From contig NZ_BMVY01000001.1 of assembly GCF_014650955.1 (NCBI RefSeq), forward strand, positions 434,001 through 498,000: DNA of 64,000 nucleotides, given 5' to 3'. Each line of letters begins with the position of its first letter. Position 1 is the stretch's first letter. The stretch is from Streptomyces tauricus (GTDB lineage: Bacteria > Actinomycetota > Actinomycetes > Streptomycetales > Streptomycetaceae). A program made the translations under genes and the position numbers. The notes below the pieces were generated by a model. It saw only the letters and a program-made list of their open reading frames with translations, was not told the DNA's origin and made no database searches. Positions 33,416 to 41,394 of the stretch are shown here, piece after piece.

Positions 33416-33426
33416 GACATTATGTC
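33416..33426. promoter_or_regulatory. Palindrome before the MarR gene
   Basis: GACATTATGTC is a perfect 5-bp-arm palindrome 18 bp before the marR ATG in an unusually AT-rich patch. TACTCT at 33431-33436 is a possible -10, which would make the transcript nearly leaderless. Probable autoregulatory MarR operator. Confidence 0.5.
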
Positions 33427-33443
33427 TATGTACTCTATTCGGC

Positions 33444-33968
33444 ATGAGCAAGGGTTCACCGGGCCCCACACCCGGCTTCTTGGTATGGCGGCTCGCCAAC
33501 AAATGGCGCGTCGCGGTCGATCGCGCGGTGGCTCCGCTGGGTCTCACCCACGCGCAGTACTCGCTGGTCGCCTCGCTGTACGGCATGCGGCGCGTCGGTG
33601 AGCGGCCCAGTCAGCGCCGTCTCGCCGACCACACAGGGCTGGAGGCGTTGTACGTCTCGAAGCTGGCGCGCGCACTGGAGTCCGCCGGACTGGTCGAGCG
33701 CACCCGCGATCCCCGCGACCCCCGTGCCGTACAGCTGGCGCTCACCGCGGAGGGGGAGGCCGTCACGAAGCAGGCCATCGAGGTGGTCCAGGAACTGCTT
33801 CAGCAGTTGCTGGAGCCGCTCGGCGGCCTCGACGCCCCGCGAACGCGTGCGTTCACCGGCGAGCTGACGGCCCTGCTCGACGTACCACTCGCTCCATCCG
33901 TACCACCGACCGACAAGAGCAATCGACGGAACCAATCAGGCGAAACCAATCAAGGGACCCCGCCATGA
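33444..33968 (+). CDS. MarR-family transcriptional regulator
   Basis: 174 aa. Winged-helix elements are LTHAQYSLVASLYGM, PSQRRLADHTGLEALYVSKL and the wing VERTRDPRDPRAVQLALTAEG. No ribosome-binding site lies directly before the ATG, consistent with a leaderless or short-leader mRNA. Its stop overlaps the next gene (ATGA). MarR proteins typically repress themselves and a neighbouring gene until a phenolic or oxidised ligand binds. Confidence 0.88.
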   Translation: MSKGSPGPTPGFLVWRLANKWRVAVDRAVAPLGLTHAQYSLVASLYGMRRVGERPSQRRLADHTGLEALYVSKLARALESAGLVERTRDPRDPRAVQLALTAEGEAVTKQAIEVVQELLQQLLEPLGGLDAPRTRAFTGELTALLDVPLAPSVPPTDKSNRRNQSGETNQGTPP

Positions 33969-34498
33969 CCGCGAACTCATCCACCCGGACCTCATCCACC
34001 ACCACCGCAGCCACCACAACCGGACCCGCAACCGCGACGGGACTCACCACCGCACCCGCCCCCGCCGCCAACGCCCGCGACCTGGCCCTGGCCCACTACG
34101 CCGCCCGCGGAGTGCTGGAGCACGTCCTGGCCCGGCACGGCGCCACCTTCCAGCAGCAGGTCGCCCTGCGCGCCGCCGTCACCTCCGACGCCCCGCAGAC
34201 GGCGGATGATCTCGTCGCCCAGGTCCAGGGGTCCCTCAAGGCGGATCCGGCCGACATCCGCACCACACTCGACGAGCTGCTGGCCATGCGACTGCTCGTC
34301 GTCGACGGTGCGCACCTCCGCCCCACCGACGCGGGGCGGGCGCTGCTCGCCGCCGTCGGCGCGGAGACCGCCCCCATCTCCGCCCGCATCTGGGGCGGGA
34401 TACCCGCCGAGGACCTGGCCGCCGCCGGCCGCGTCCTGACCCACGTCACGGAGCGCGCCAACGCGGAGCTGGCGGAGCTGACGGCGCCGACGACCTGA
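33965..34498 (+). CDS. Winged-helix protein co-transcribed with marR
   Basis: 177 aa. A Thr/Ala/Ser-rich N-terminal 40 residues, then a helical region and a wing-like segment (DIRTTLDELLAMRLLVVDGAHLRPTDAGRALL) similar to MarR-type DNA-binding domains. It starts in the ATGA overlap with marR. Probably a partner or antirepressor-like protein acting with marR; no enzyme motif is seen. Confidence 0.7.
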   Translation: MTANSSTRTSSTTTAATTTGPATATGLTTAPAPAANARDLALAHYAARGVLEHVLARHGATFQQQVALRAAVTSDAPQTADDLVAQVQGSLKADPADIRTTLDELLAMRLLVVDGAHLRPTDAGRALLAAVGAETAPISARIWGGIPAEDLAAAGRVLTHVTERANAELAELTAPTT

Positions 34499-34651
34499 CC
34501 GTTTCCCCGTGGCCCCACCCGATGTGCGGCGGCTGAACCCGTGGCCCGCCTACGAGATCCACGGGACCCACAGGATCCATAAAACCCACGCGCCCCACAA
34601 GCCCTCCATTCGCCACGTCGCAAACCCTCCGCACTGGGTACTCGGCGCCAC

Positions 34652-35977
34652 GTGCACACTCCTGAAGTCGCGCCCCGGACACCGGAAGCTCCCTCGGCGC
34701 TCAAGAAAGCCCTGACCACCCCGCTGCTCTACTTCTTCATCCTCGGCGACGTCCTCGGCGCGGGCGTGTACGTCCTCGTCGGGCAGGTCGCGGCCGATGC
34801 CGGTGGCGCCGTGTGGGCCCCGCTCATCGTGGCCCTGTGCCTGGCGCTGCTGACGGCGGCCTCGTACGCCGAACTGGTCACCAAGTATCCGCGCGCGGGC
34901 GGGGCCTCCCACTACGCCACGTTGGCCTACGGGCCCTTCGCCGGATTCCTCGCCGGTTTCTGCATGCTCGCCGCCGGCGTCGTCTCCGTGGGCGCCCTGG
35001 CCCGCGGATTCGGCGGCGACTACCTGTCCGAGTTCGTCTCGCTTCCGATCGTGCTCGTCACGATCGTCTTCCTGGCCGCGCTGGCGTTGCTGAACGCGCG
35101 GGGCATCAGTGAGTCGACGAGGGCCAACGCCGTCGCGACGGTCGTCGAGGTCGGCGGACTGTTGCTGGTCATCGGCCTCGGTGCCTGGATCGTGCTCCGC
35201 GGCGACGGAGACCTGGGACGGCTCACGGACCTGGGGACCACGAGCAAGGGCCCTGCCACCGCCGTGCTCAGCGGGGCGGTACTCGCCTACTACTCGTTCG
35301 TCGGATTCGAGACGTCCGTCAACGTGGCCGAGGAGACCCGCGATCCCCGCCGCGCGTATCCCAGGGCGCTCTTCGGCGCTCTGATCACCGCGGGCGCGGT
35401 GTACGTCCTGGTCGGAGCCGCCGCCGCGGCGGCCGTGCCGACGGCGAAGCTCGCCGAGTCCAGCGGGCCGCTCCTCGAAGTCGTCCGGGCGGCCGGCGGG
35501 GTCCCCACGGAACTCTTCAGCGCCATCGCCCTGGTGGCTGTCGCCAACGGCGCGCTGCTCACCGGCATCATGTCGTCGCGGCTGGCCTACGGCATGGCCC
35601 GGGACGGCCTGCTGCCGAGCTTCCTGACGAAGGTGCTGCCCGGCCGGCGTACGCCCTGGGCCGCGATCGCCACCACCACGGCGCTCTCGCTGCTGCTCGC
35701 ACTGACCGGCGACGTGAGCACACTCGCCGCCACGCTGGTCCTGCTCCTTCTCGTGGTGTTCTTCCTCGTCAACACCTCTGTCCTCGTGCTGCGCCGCGAC
35801 GTCACCGACCACGATCACTTCCGGGCCCCGTCCGTGGTGCCGGTCCTGGGGGCGGCGTCCTGCGTCGTGCTCGCGACCCAGATCGAACGCGATGTCTGGC
35901 TGAAGGGGCTGGTCGTACTCGCGGTGGGTGTGGTGCTCGGCGTCGTGGCAGCGGTGCGGTTGCGGCGCACCCGCTGA
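34652..35977 (+). CDS. APC-superfamily amino-acid permease
   Basis: 441 aa from GTG. About twelve transmembrane segments. The first helix contains FFILGDVLGAGVYVLVGQVA, matching the G-x-G unwound substrate site of APC permeases, and AYYSFVGFETSVNVAEE in TM6 is the second half of that site. No ribosome-binding site is obvious, so the exact start is not firm. It stands alone after the marR pair. The substrate is probably an amino acid or amine. Confidence 0.88.
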   Translation: MHTPEVAPRTPEAPSALKKALTTPLLYFFILGDVLGAGVYVLVGQVAADAGGAVWAPLIVALCLALLTAASYAELVTKYPRAGGASHYATLAYGPFAGFLAGFCMLAAGVVSVGALARGFGGDYLSEFVSLPIVLVTIVFLAALALLNARGISESTRANAVATVVEVGGLLLVIGLGAWIVLRGDGDLGRLTDLGTTSKGPATAVLSGAVLAYYSFVGFETSVNVAEETRDPRRAYPRALFGALITAGAVYVLVGAAAAAAVPTAKLAESSGPLLEVVRAAGGVPTELFSAIALVAVANGALLTGIMSSRLAYGMARDGLLPSFLTKVLPGRRTPWAAIATTTALSLLLALTGDVSTLAATLVLLLLVVFFLVNTSVLVLRRDVTDHDHFRAPSVVPVLGAASCVVLATQIERDVWLKGLVVLAVGVVLGVVAAVRLRRTR

Positions 35978-35989
35978 ACCGGCCGGTCC

Positions 35990-36724
35990 TCAGGACGAGG
36001 TCCCGTCGAGACCGTCAGGGCCGTCAAGACCACCGCGGCTGCCGCGGCCGCCACGGCTCTGGCGGAGCCGGTCCGTGTGGTGACTGATGGAGTCGACGCG
36101 CGCCGCCAGGTCGGGGTGACCCGCTTCGAGGTGCGTGTGCGTCTCGGTCAGGGGGCCGATGAGGTGGGTGGCGTCGTCGGCGGCGAGGGCGTCGGCGAGC
36201 CGGGCCAGGGGAGTGTGCGCCTGGGCGGGAAGGTCCGTGAGAGCCGTGATCTGCCCGGCGAGCTGGCGCAGTTCGGCGGCGTTGGTCCGCGCCCAGGCGG
36301 AGACGGAGCGGTCGGCGGCCCGATGGTCCCGGGTCGCCTGTACGCGCTGTTCGCCGGTGCTGCCGGAGGTCCCGGGGCGTACGCGCAGGTAGCGGCGTTC
36401 GGCGGCCTGGCGGCTTGCGACGCCCAGAGGCTGGGCGAGCTCCGCCCAGCTGGAGCCCGCTGCCCGGGCCGCCTCGATCAGCCCCGGCTCCCATCCTGCG
36501 AGCTGTTCGCGCAGCTCACGCAACAGCACGAGCGCCGCCAACGCCTGGTCGGCGGCGGCCTGCCCGTCCTCCGAGGACGGTTCCGGCCGTGAGGTCCGGG
36601 CGCTCCCGGCGGCCCCGGCGGTCTTGGTGGTCCCGGCAGTGCGGACGGCTTCGCCGATCGCGTCGAGCGCCGCTTTGGCGGCGAGGAGCGAGGCGGGGTC
36701 ATGGGGTTCGCGAGAAGGGGGCAT
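35990..36724 (-). CDS. rheA: RheA-like repressor of hsp18
   Basis: 244 aa from ATG at 36724, which has GAGAGG six bases upstream; an ATG at 36748 would add eight residues. An HTH-like segment is SWAELAQPLGVASRQAAERRYL near residue 100. It is divergent from an hsp18 gene, and the gap carries two copies of the RheA operator consensus TGTCATC-N5-GATGACA. RheA of Streptomyces albus is a temperature-sensing repressor that releases DNA on heating. Identification rests mainly on operator and neighbour. Confidence 0.8.
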   Translation of the reverse strand: MPPSREPHDPASLLAAKAALDAIGEAVRTAGTTKTAGAAGSARTSRPEPSSEDGQAAADQALAALVLLRELREQLAGWEPGLIEAARAAGSSWAELAQPLGVASRQAAERRYLRVRPGTSGSTGEQRVQATRDHRAADRSVSAWARTNAAELRQLAGQITALTDLPAQAHTPLARLADALAADDATHLIGPLTETHTHLEAGHPDLAARVDSISHHTDRLRQSRGGRGSRGGLDGPDGLDGTSS

Positions 36725-36752
36725 GGAGATCCTCTCGGGCAGCTTCATCCTG

Positions 36753-36797
36753 TGTCACCCTTTGGATGACATCGGAGTTGTCATCGTTCGGATGACA
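36753..36797. promoter_or_regulatory. Two tandem RheA operators
   Basis: TGTCACC-N5-GATGACA (36753-36771) and TGTCATC-N5-GATGACA (36779-36797). The second matches the published RheA site exactly and the first has one change. Centres are 26 bp apart. They cover the promoters of both rheA and hsp18. Confidence 0.85.
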
Positions 36798-36862
36798 TGC
36801 TACAACGGTTCCAGACGAAGCGCATTGGCAGTTACTGCCAGACCTGTGGAGGTGTTTTCGCG

Positions 36863-37297
36863 ATGTTGATGCGCACTGACCCGTTCCGCGAACTCGACCG
36901 GCTCGCGCAGCAGTTGACCGGTGTGACGGGTACCTGGTCCAGGCCCTCGGTGATGCCGATGGACGCCTACCGGGAGGGCGAGGAGTACGTGATCGCTCTC
37001 GACCTGCCGGGTGTGGACAGGGACGCGGTCGAGGTCGATGTCGAGCGGAACATGCTCACCGTCAAGGCCGAGCGCCGTCCGGCCGCGGAGGCCGACAAGA
37101 GGCAGATGGAGCTCTCCGAGCGGCCCGTCGGCGTCTTCTCCCGCCAGCTGGTGCTGGCCGACACCCTTGACACCGAGCGCATCACGGCCGACTACGAGGC
37201 GGGGGTGCTGACCCTGCGCATCCCGATCGCCGAGCGCGCCAAGCCCCGCAAGGTCTCGATCGGCGGCGGGGCCGAGCACAAGCAGATCCACGGCTGA
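36863..37297 (+). CDS. hsp18: Hsp20/alpha-crystallin small heat-shock protein
   Basis: 144 aa from ATG at 36863 (GGAGG ten bases upstream). The alpha-crystallin domain (about 40-140) includes MPMDAYREGEEYVIALDLPG, DRDAVEVDVERNMLTVKAER, FSRQLVLADTLD and the conserved GVLTLRIPIAE. It is an ATP-independent holdase that forms oligomers and binds unfolding proteins during heat shock. Length agrees with Streptomyces Hsp18. The operators upstream predict repression by the divergent RheA at normal temperature. Confidence 0.93.
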   Translation: MLMRTDPFRELDRLAQQLTGVTGTWSRPSVMPMDAYREGEEYVIALDLPGVDRDAVEVDVERNMLTVKAERRPAAEADKRQMELSERPVGVFSRQLVLADTLDTERITADYEAGVLTLRIPIAERAKPRKVSIGGGAEHKQIHG

Positions 37298-37341
37298 GGA
37301 CTCCCTCCTCGGCAGATCCGCAGGTGAAGGACGGGATCGGG

Positions 37342-37395
37342 CTCCCCGACGGGTTGCGGTTCCCCGACGGGATCGAGGTCCCCGACGGGATCGAG
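37342..37395 (+). repeat. Three 18-bp tandem repeats downstream of hsp18
   Basis: Three copies of a unit built on YTCCCCGACGGGATCGAG, with a partial copy before the first. Located in the 219-bp gap between hsp18 and the DUF2267 gene; function unknown. Confidence 0.75.
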
Positions 37396-37516
37396 GTCCC
37401 GCCGTCCCGATCCCGTCCCACCCGCGGCGCGCAAGAGGCGGGGCCGGCCACGACCCACCGGGTCGGCCCATCCCACCGGCACAACGCCCGACGGGCGAGA
37501 AAGGCAACAAACCCCG

Positions 37517-37969
37517 ATGAATTCGCTGCGTGAAGCGGCTTCTGCTCGGCCTTCCACGACGTTTCACCGGCTGCTGGAGAAGATCCGGTACGAGGGCGCG
37601 TACCCCACCAGGGAGCGGGCTGAAGAAGTGACGCGTGCCGTGCTCGCGGCGCTGGGCCGTCAGCTCACCGGCGAGGAGGGACTCGATCTCGCCGCCTGCC
37701 TCCCGGCCGAGGCCGCCCTCGTCCTCACCGGCCAGAGCCCTGATGCACAGCCGCTCACGGGCTGGGGCTTCGTCAAGGACCTCGCCACCCGCACGGGCGG
37801 TACGCCTGCCACCGCACGCTGGGACACCGGAGCCGTCCTCACGGCCGTCGCGGACCTCGCCGGTCCCGACCTCCTCGACCGCGTCCTCGCCCGGCTCCCG
37901 TCCGGCTACGCGCTGCTGTTCGGCCGCGCGGAACTCATCCAGCGAGCGGAACTCGTCCAGGCCGCCTGA
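37517..37969 (+). CDS. DUF2267 domain protein
   Basis: 150 aa. Typical DUF2267 pattern: LLEKIRYEGAYPTRERAEEV, AVLAALGRQLTGEEGLDLAACLP, and a second half ending LLDRVLARLPSGYALLFG. DUF2267 proteins are small helical proteins often found next to heat-shock and stress genes. It lies between hsp18 and a SigB-family sigma factor, a location that supports a stress role. Its stop codon falls within the first unit of an 18-bp repeat array. Confidence 0.88.
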   Translation: MNSLREAASARPSTTFHRLLEKIRYEGAYPTRERAEEVTRAVLAALGRQLTGEEGLDLAACLPAEAALVLTGQSPDAQPLTGWGFVKDLATRTGGTPATARWDTGAVLTAVADLAGPDLLDRVLARLPSGYALLFGRAELIQRAELVQAA

Positions 37970-38051
37970 CCTTTCCGGCCCGCCTGGCCTGTCCGGGTCG
38001 CCTGACCTGTCAGGGCCGCCTGACCTATTCAGGCTGCCTGGCCTGTCCAGG
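37961..38051 (+). repeat. Five 18-19-bp tandem repeats downstream of the DUF2267 gene
   Basis: Units such as GCCGCCTGACCTTTCCGG, CCCGCCTGGCCTGTCCGG and GTCGCCTGACCTGTCAGG repeat five times with drift. The DUF2267 stop lies in the first unit. Confidence 0.8.
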
Positions 38052-38153
38052 CCGGCACCGAGCGGGGGACAGCTGGGGGACAGCGTCGGAGGCAGCCCGA
38101 GTCGCAGCCCCGGCGGCCTTTCGATACTCGACCGAATTCCACGAATTCCATGG

Positions 38154-38178
38154 GCGTACGAGTCCGTTGTCCGGGTAC
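38154..38178 (+). promoter_or_regulatory. SigB-type promoter of the sigma-factor gene
   Basis: GCGT (38154-38157), 15-bp spacer, GGGTAC (38173-38178) fit the SigB-family consensus GNNT-N14-16-GGGTAY. It lies 54 bp before the sigma ATG, so the gene is probably read by its own product or a relative. Confidence 0.6.
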
Positions 38179-38232
38179 GCGCGGGCAGGATCCAAACGGC
38201 AGCCACGCTTGAGGCACAAGGAGCGAGACCCA

Positions 38233-39108
38233 ATGACCATCGTGACGGCGCAGGAACAGACCGGGGCCGGTGTCCGGGCCACCGGGGTGGAGCAGGACCT
38301 CGTCGAGCGCGCGTACGCGGCCCCTTCCTCCATCGCGCCCAGGGACGCGCGGGAAGTCGGCAGGCGGTTCTTCGACCGCCTCACGCAGCTCGAGGAGGGC
38401 ACGCACGAGTACCAGTACGTGCGCAACTGCCTGATAGAGATGAACCTCTCCCTCGTGCAGTACGCGGCCTCCCGGTTCAAGCACCGTGGCCCGCAGGAGA
38501 TGGAGGACATCGTCCAGGTCGGGACCATCGGTCTGATCAAGGCGATCGACCGGTTCGAGCTGTCCCGTGAGGTCGAGTTCACGTCCTTCGCCGTTCCCTA
38601 CATCACCGGCGAGATCAAGCGGTTCTTCCGCGACACGAGTTGGGCCGTGCACGTTCCGCGCCGTCTTCAGGAAGCACGGCTGGAACTGTCCAAGGCCACC
38701 GAGGAGTTGCGCACACGTCTGGGGCGTTCTCCTTCGACGGCGGAGCTCGCGGAGCTGATGCAGCTGGAGCGCTCCGAGGTCGTCCAGGCGCAGATGGCCT
38801 CCAACGGCTACAACGCCGCCTCGCTGGACGCCGCCGTGATGAACCAGGACGAGGAGTCCGAGACCGCCCTCGCCGACTTCATCGGCTTCGAGGAGAACTC
38901 CTATGACCTCATCGACAACTTCCACTCCCTGGCCCCGCTGGTCGCCGAACTCGACGAGCGTGACCGCAGGATCATCCACCTGCGCTTCGTCGACGAGCTG
39001 ACCCAGCAGCAGATCGCCGATGAGCTGGGCTACTCACAGATGCACGTGTCGCGGCTGATCACCCGCGTCCTCGGCAAGCTCCGCGCCGGCCTGCTGGCCG
39101 CGGACTAG
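38233..39108 (+). CDS. SigB/SigF/SigG-family RNA polymerase sigma factor
   Basis: 291 aa from ATG at 38233 with AAGGAG nine bases upstream. Region 2: NLSLVQYAASRFKHRG, EDIVQVGTIGLIKAIDRFE and FTSFAVPYITGEIKRFFRD. Region 3: VHVPRRLQEARLEL. Region 4: LDERDRRIIHLRFVDELTQQ and the HTH IADELGYSQMHVSRLITRVL. This is the stress-type group 3 sigma of Streptomyces, usually held by an RsbW-type anti-sigma factor and freed by an antagonist. No anti-sigma gene is adjacent; the nearest RsbW-like gene is at 25085. Confidence 0.93.
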   Translation: MTIVTAQEQTGAGVRATGVEQDLVERAYAAPSSIAPRDAREVGRRFFDRLTQLEEGTHEYQYVRNCLIEMNLSLVQYAASRFKHRGPQEMEDIVQVGTIGLIKAIDRFELSREVEFTSFAVPYITGEIKRFFRDTSWAVHVPRRLQEARLELSKATEELRTRLGRSPSTAELAELMQLERSEVVQAQMASNGYNAASLDAAVMNQDEESETALADFIGFEENSYDLIDNFHSLAPLVAELDERDRRIIHLRFVDELTQQQIADELGYSQMHVSRLITRVLGKLRAGLLAAD

Positions 39109-39182
39109 GACCAGCCAACGTCGGTCCGACCAGCCGATGTCGGACCGACCAGTCACCGTCGGGCCGACCAGTCACTCTCGGG
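39109..39182 (+). repeat. Four 19-bp repeats forming a terminator-like hairpin after the sigma gene
   Basis: Units GACCAGCCAACGTCGGTCC, GACCAGCCGATGTCGGACC, GACCAGTCACCGTCGGGCC and a shortened fourth copy. Neighbouring units pair: GGTCCGAC (39123-39130) with GTCGGACC (39139-39146). The array starts directly after the sigma stop and probably serves as terminator. Confidence 0.75.
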
Positions 39183-39250
39183 AAGAGTCGGCGCCGTACC
39201 GAACAGGTCGGCGCCGACCAGGACGAGCCGCGGTGACAGCTGACCTCATG

Positions 39251-39325
39251 TCAGCGACGGCGCATCATCATGACGACGGCGATGATGATGACAATGACGA
39301 CGATGGTACCCAGGCCGATGTACAC
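39251..39325 (-). CDS. DUF6131-like 24-residue single-TM protein
   Basis: 24 aa from GTG at 39325 with a GAGAG stretch upstream. The peptide begins V-Y-I-G-L-G-T, has an uninterrupted hydrophobic core of Ile/Val/Ala/Met, and ends M-M-M-R-R-R. This matches the DUF6131 pattern of tiny Streptomyces membrane proteins: MYIGLG start, one helix, Arg-rich C-terminus. It should lie in the membrane with the Arg end in the cytoplasm. Function unknown. It stands between the sigma factor and the GH43 gene. Confidence 0.7.
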   Translation of the reverse strand: MYIGLGTIVVIVIIIAVVMMMRRR

Positions 39326-39437
39326 GGGTTTCTCTCTCTGTCGGAAGAGCGACACCCAGTGGTGTCGCGGAGGTCGGGTGCCCCGGCTGGGGCCGTTCAT
39401 CCCGGCGGCCCGGCAGACGACGATCCGTGCGCAAAGG

Positions 39438-39466
39438 GTTTACAGGTCTCTTGCAACGATGTAAAC
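39438..39466. promoter_or_regulatory. Inverted repeat upstream of GH43
   Basis: GTTTACA (39438-39444) and TGTAAAC (39460-39466), perfect 7-bp arms around TTGCAACGA-type sequence, about 110 bp before the GH43 start. Possible second regulator site or an upstream promoter element. Confidence 0.4.
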
Positions 39467-39525
39467 ACCTGCTTGCAGCAACCCCATGAGCGACTCCAAT
39501 CCCCACCGCGCTTCTCGGTGTTCAG

Positions 39526-39542
39526 CTCTTGACAACGTTGTC
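39526..39542 (+). promoter_or_regulatory. LacI-type operator of GH43, shared with GH92
   Basis: CTCTTGACAACGTTGTC, containing the perfect 12-bp palindrome GACAACGTTGTC and a consensus -35 TTGACA. It lies 35 bp before the GH43 start codon and matches 16 of 17 bases of the GH92 site. Confidence 0.65.
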
Positions 39543-39577
39543 TGCCCTTGCCGGCCTCACCCCCCACGGAGGTTCTC

Positions 39578-41080
39578 GTGACTGTCCGATCGACCGGGTT
39601 CGTCGCCAAGTCCTGGGCCACGCTGCTCGTCGGCGGTCTCGTGGCGATGTTCTCGCCCACGACCGCCGTCGCCGCGCCCGAGTACTCCACCGCCGAGGCG
39701 GGCAACCCCTTCGTCGACGGCTGGTACGCGGACCCCGACATCGCGGTCTACGAGGGCAAGTACTGGGTCTACCCCACGGCATCCAGGCCCTACGCCGAGC
39801 AGACCTACCTCGACGCGTTCTCCTCCACCGACCTGATCCACTGGACCAAGCACAGCAACGTCCTGAAGACGGCGGACGTCTCCTGGGCCAAGTACGCGGT
39901 ATGGGCGCCCGCGCCGGTCGAACGCAACGGCAAGTACTACCTGTACTTCGCCGCGAACGACATTCAGAACAACTCCGAACTCGGCGGCATCGGCGTGGCC
40001 GTCGCGGACCGCCCCGAGGGACCCTACAAAGACGCTCTCGGCAAGCCGCTGGTCTCGCAGTTCCACAACGGCGCCCAGCCCATCGACCAGGACGTCTTCA
40101 TCGACGACGACGGTCAGGCGTACATGTACTACGGCGGCTGGCACCACTCCAACGTCGTCAAACTCAACCCGGACATGACCAGCCTGGGCACGTTCGACGA
40201 CGGATCCACCTACAAGGAGATCACCCCCGAGAACTACACCGAGGGCTCCTACATGTTCAAGCGCGGCGGCAAGTACTACTTCATGTGGTCCGAGGGCGGC
40301 TGGACCGGCCCCGACTACTCGGTGTCGTACGCGATGTCCGACTCACCCACCGGCCCCTTCAAGAAGATCGACAAGGTGCTCGCCCAGGATCCGGCGGTCG
40401 CCAAGGGGTCCGGCCACAACTCCGTCGTCAATGTGCCGGGCACCGACATCTGGTACATCGTCTACCACCGCCGTCCGCTCAGTGAGAGTGACGGCAACCA
40501 CCGCCAACTCGCCTACGACCGCCTCCACTTCAACCCCGACGGCACCATCCGGCGAATCGCGATGCAGGTGAGGGACAACTTCGCCGACGGCAACGCGCTG
40601 GGCTGGAAGACGTACGGCGGGACGTGGTCCGTCAGCGACGGCCAGTACCGGGTGGGACGAAACCAGGGCGGCAAGGCCCTGCTCGACACGAACTTCGCCG
40701 ACTTCACCTACGACGCCGACGTCACCGTCACCTCGGGCGGCGGGGACGCGGGCCTGACGTTCAGGGTGAGCGGGCCTTCGGTCGGCTGGGACAGCTACTC
40801 GGGCTACTACGCGGGTATCAGCCCGAGCGGCAAGGTGGTCCTCGGCCGGGCGAACGGTTCCTGGACCGAGTTGGCGACCGCCCGCACGGCCGTCGCCTCC
40901 GGCTCGGCCCACCGGATGCGCGTCACCGCCGTCGGCTCCACGATCAAGGTGTTCGTCGACGACATGACGACACCCAAGATCTCCGTCAGCGACAGCACCT
41001 ACCGCAGCGGAGCGAACGGCGTCCGGGTCTTCGACACGGCGGCGGCCTTCGACAACGTGGCCATCGCACCCGCGGGGTGA
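39578..41080 (+). CDS. Secreted GH43-family glycoside hydrolase with C-terminal jelly-roll domain
   Basis: 500 aa from GTG at 39578 with GGAGG five bases upstream. A signal peptide ends near residue 33 (SPTTAVAA). The five-bladed propeller has the Asp motif GWYADPDIAVYEGKYWVYPT (about 49-68), the second acidic blade WAPAPVERNGKYYLYFA and the catalytic Glu region YTEGSYMFKRGGKYYFMWSE. Residues about 335-500 form a beta-sandwich resembling CBM66/LamG-type domains. Likely substrate: arabinose-, xylose- or galactose-containing side chains. Regulated by the LacI-type site shared with GH92. Confidence 0.88.
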   Translation: MTVRSTGFVAKSWATLLVGGLVAMFSPTTAVAAPEYSTAEAGNPFVDGWYADPDIAVYEGKYWVYPTASRPYAEQTYLDAFSSTDLIHWTKHSNVLKTADVSWAKYAVWAPAPVERNGKYYLYFAANDIQNNSELGGIGVAVADRPEGPYKDALGKPLVSQFHNGAQPIDQDVFIDDDGQAYMYYGGWHHSNVVKLNPDMTSLGTFDDGSTYKEITPENYTEGSYMFKRGGKYYFMWSEGGWTGPDYSVSYAMSDSPTGPFKKIDKVLAQDPAVAKGSGHNSVVNVPGTDIWYIVYHRRPLSESDGNHRQLAYDRLHFNPDGTIRRIAMQVRDNFADGNALGWKTYGGTWSVSDGQYRVGRNQGGKALLDTNFADFTYDADVTVTSGGGDAGLTFRVSGPSVGWDSYSGYYAGISPSGKVVLGRANGSWTELATARTAVASGSAHRMRVTAVGSTIKVFVDDMTTPKISVSDSTYRSGANGVRVFDTAAAFDNVAIAPAG

Positions 41081-41394
41081 CGACGCGGCGGCGCGGGGAG
41101 GGTGCTCCCCGCGCCGCCACCTCCGGACGGACGGCCAGCGGCTGCGGACGGCCCGCGACTCGACCGCCACCGTCGGCGACCGCCGCGCACGGCGCCTGCT
41201 GCCGAAGATTGTGCTGACGGGTGTCGGAGCCGGCGTGTCTCCCAGCGGCCGACGGCGACACCGGCACCTGGCGACCAGCGCGGAGCGTGCGACCATACCG
41301 GCCACCGAGGTGTTCCGGTGCGCCCGGGCGCCGGTCGAGCCCGTCGCGCGGCCTGCGCGGGCAGGAGCCGCCGACGGTTGCCTACCCTGGTGGC
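41081..41394. other. 314-bp intergenic region between GH43 and the sirtuin gene
   Basis: Holds the GH43 terminator at its left end. The rest has no frame with coding composition and no clear promoter hexamers for the sirtuin gene. Confidence 0.4.
41087..41118 (+). terminator. Terminator of GH43
   Basis: Perfect 14-bp arms GGCGGCGCGGGGAG and CTCCCCGCGCCGCC with a GGTG loop, starting 6 bases after the stop. Confidence 0.9.

Noticed and set aside
37324-37533. 69-codon frame with repeated PDGIEVP units between hsp18 and the DUF2267 gene
   Set aside because: Consists largely of the 18-bp repeat array, overlaps the DUF2267 start, no ribosome site; treated as non-coding repeat.
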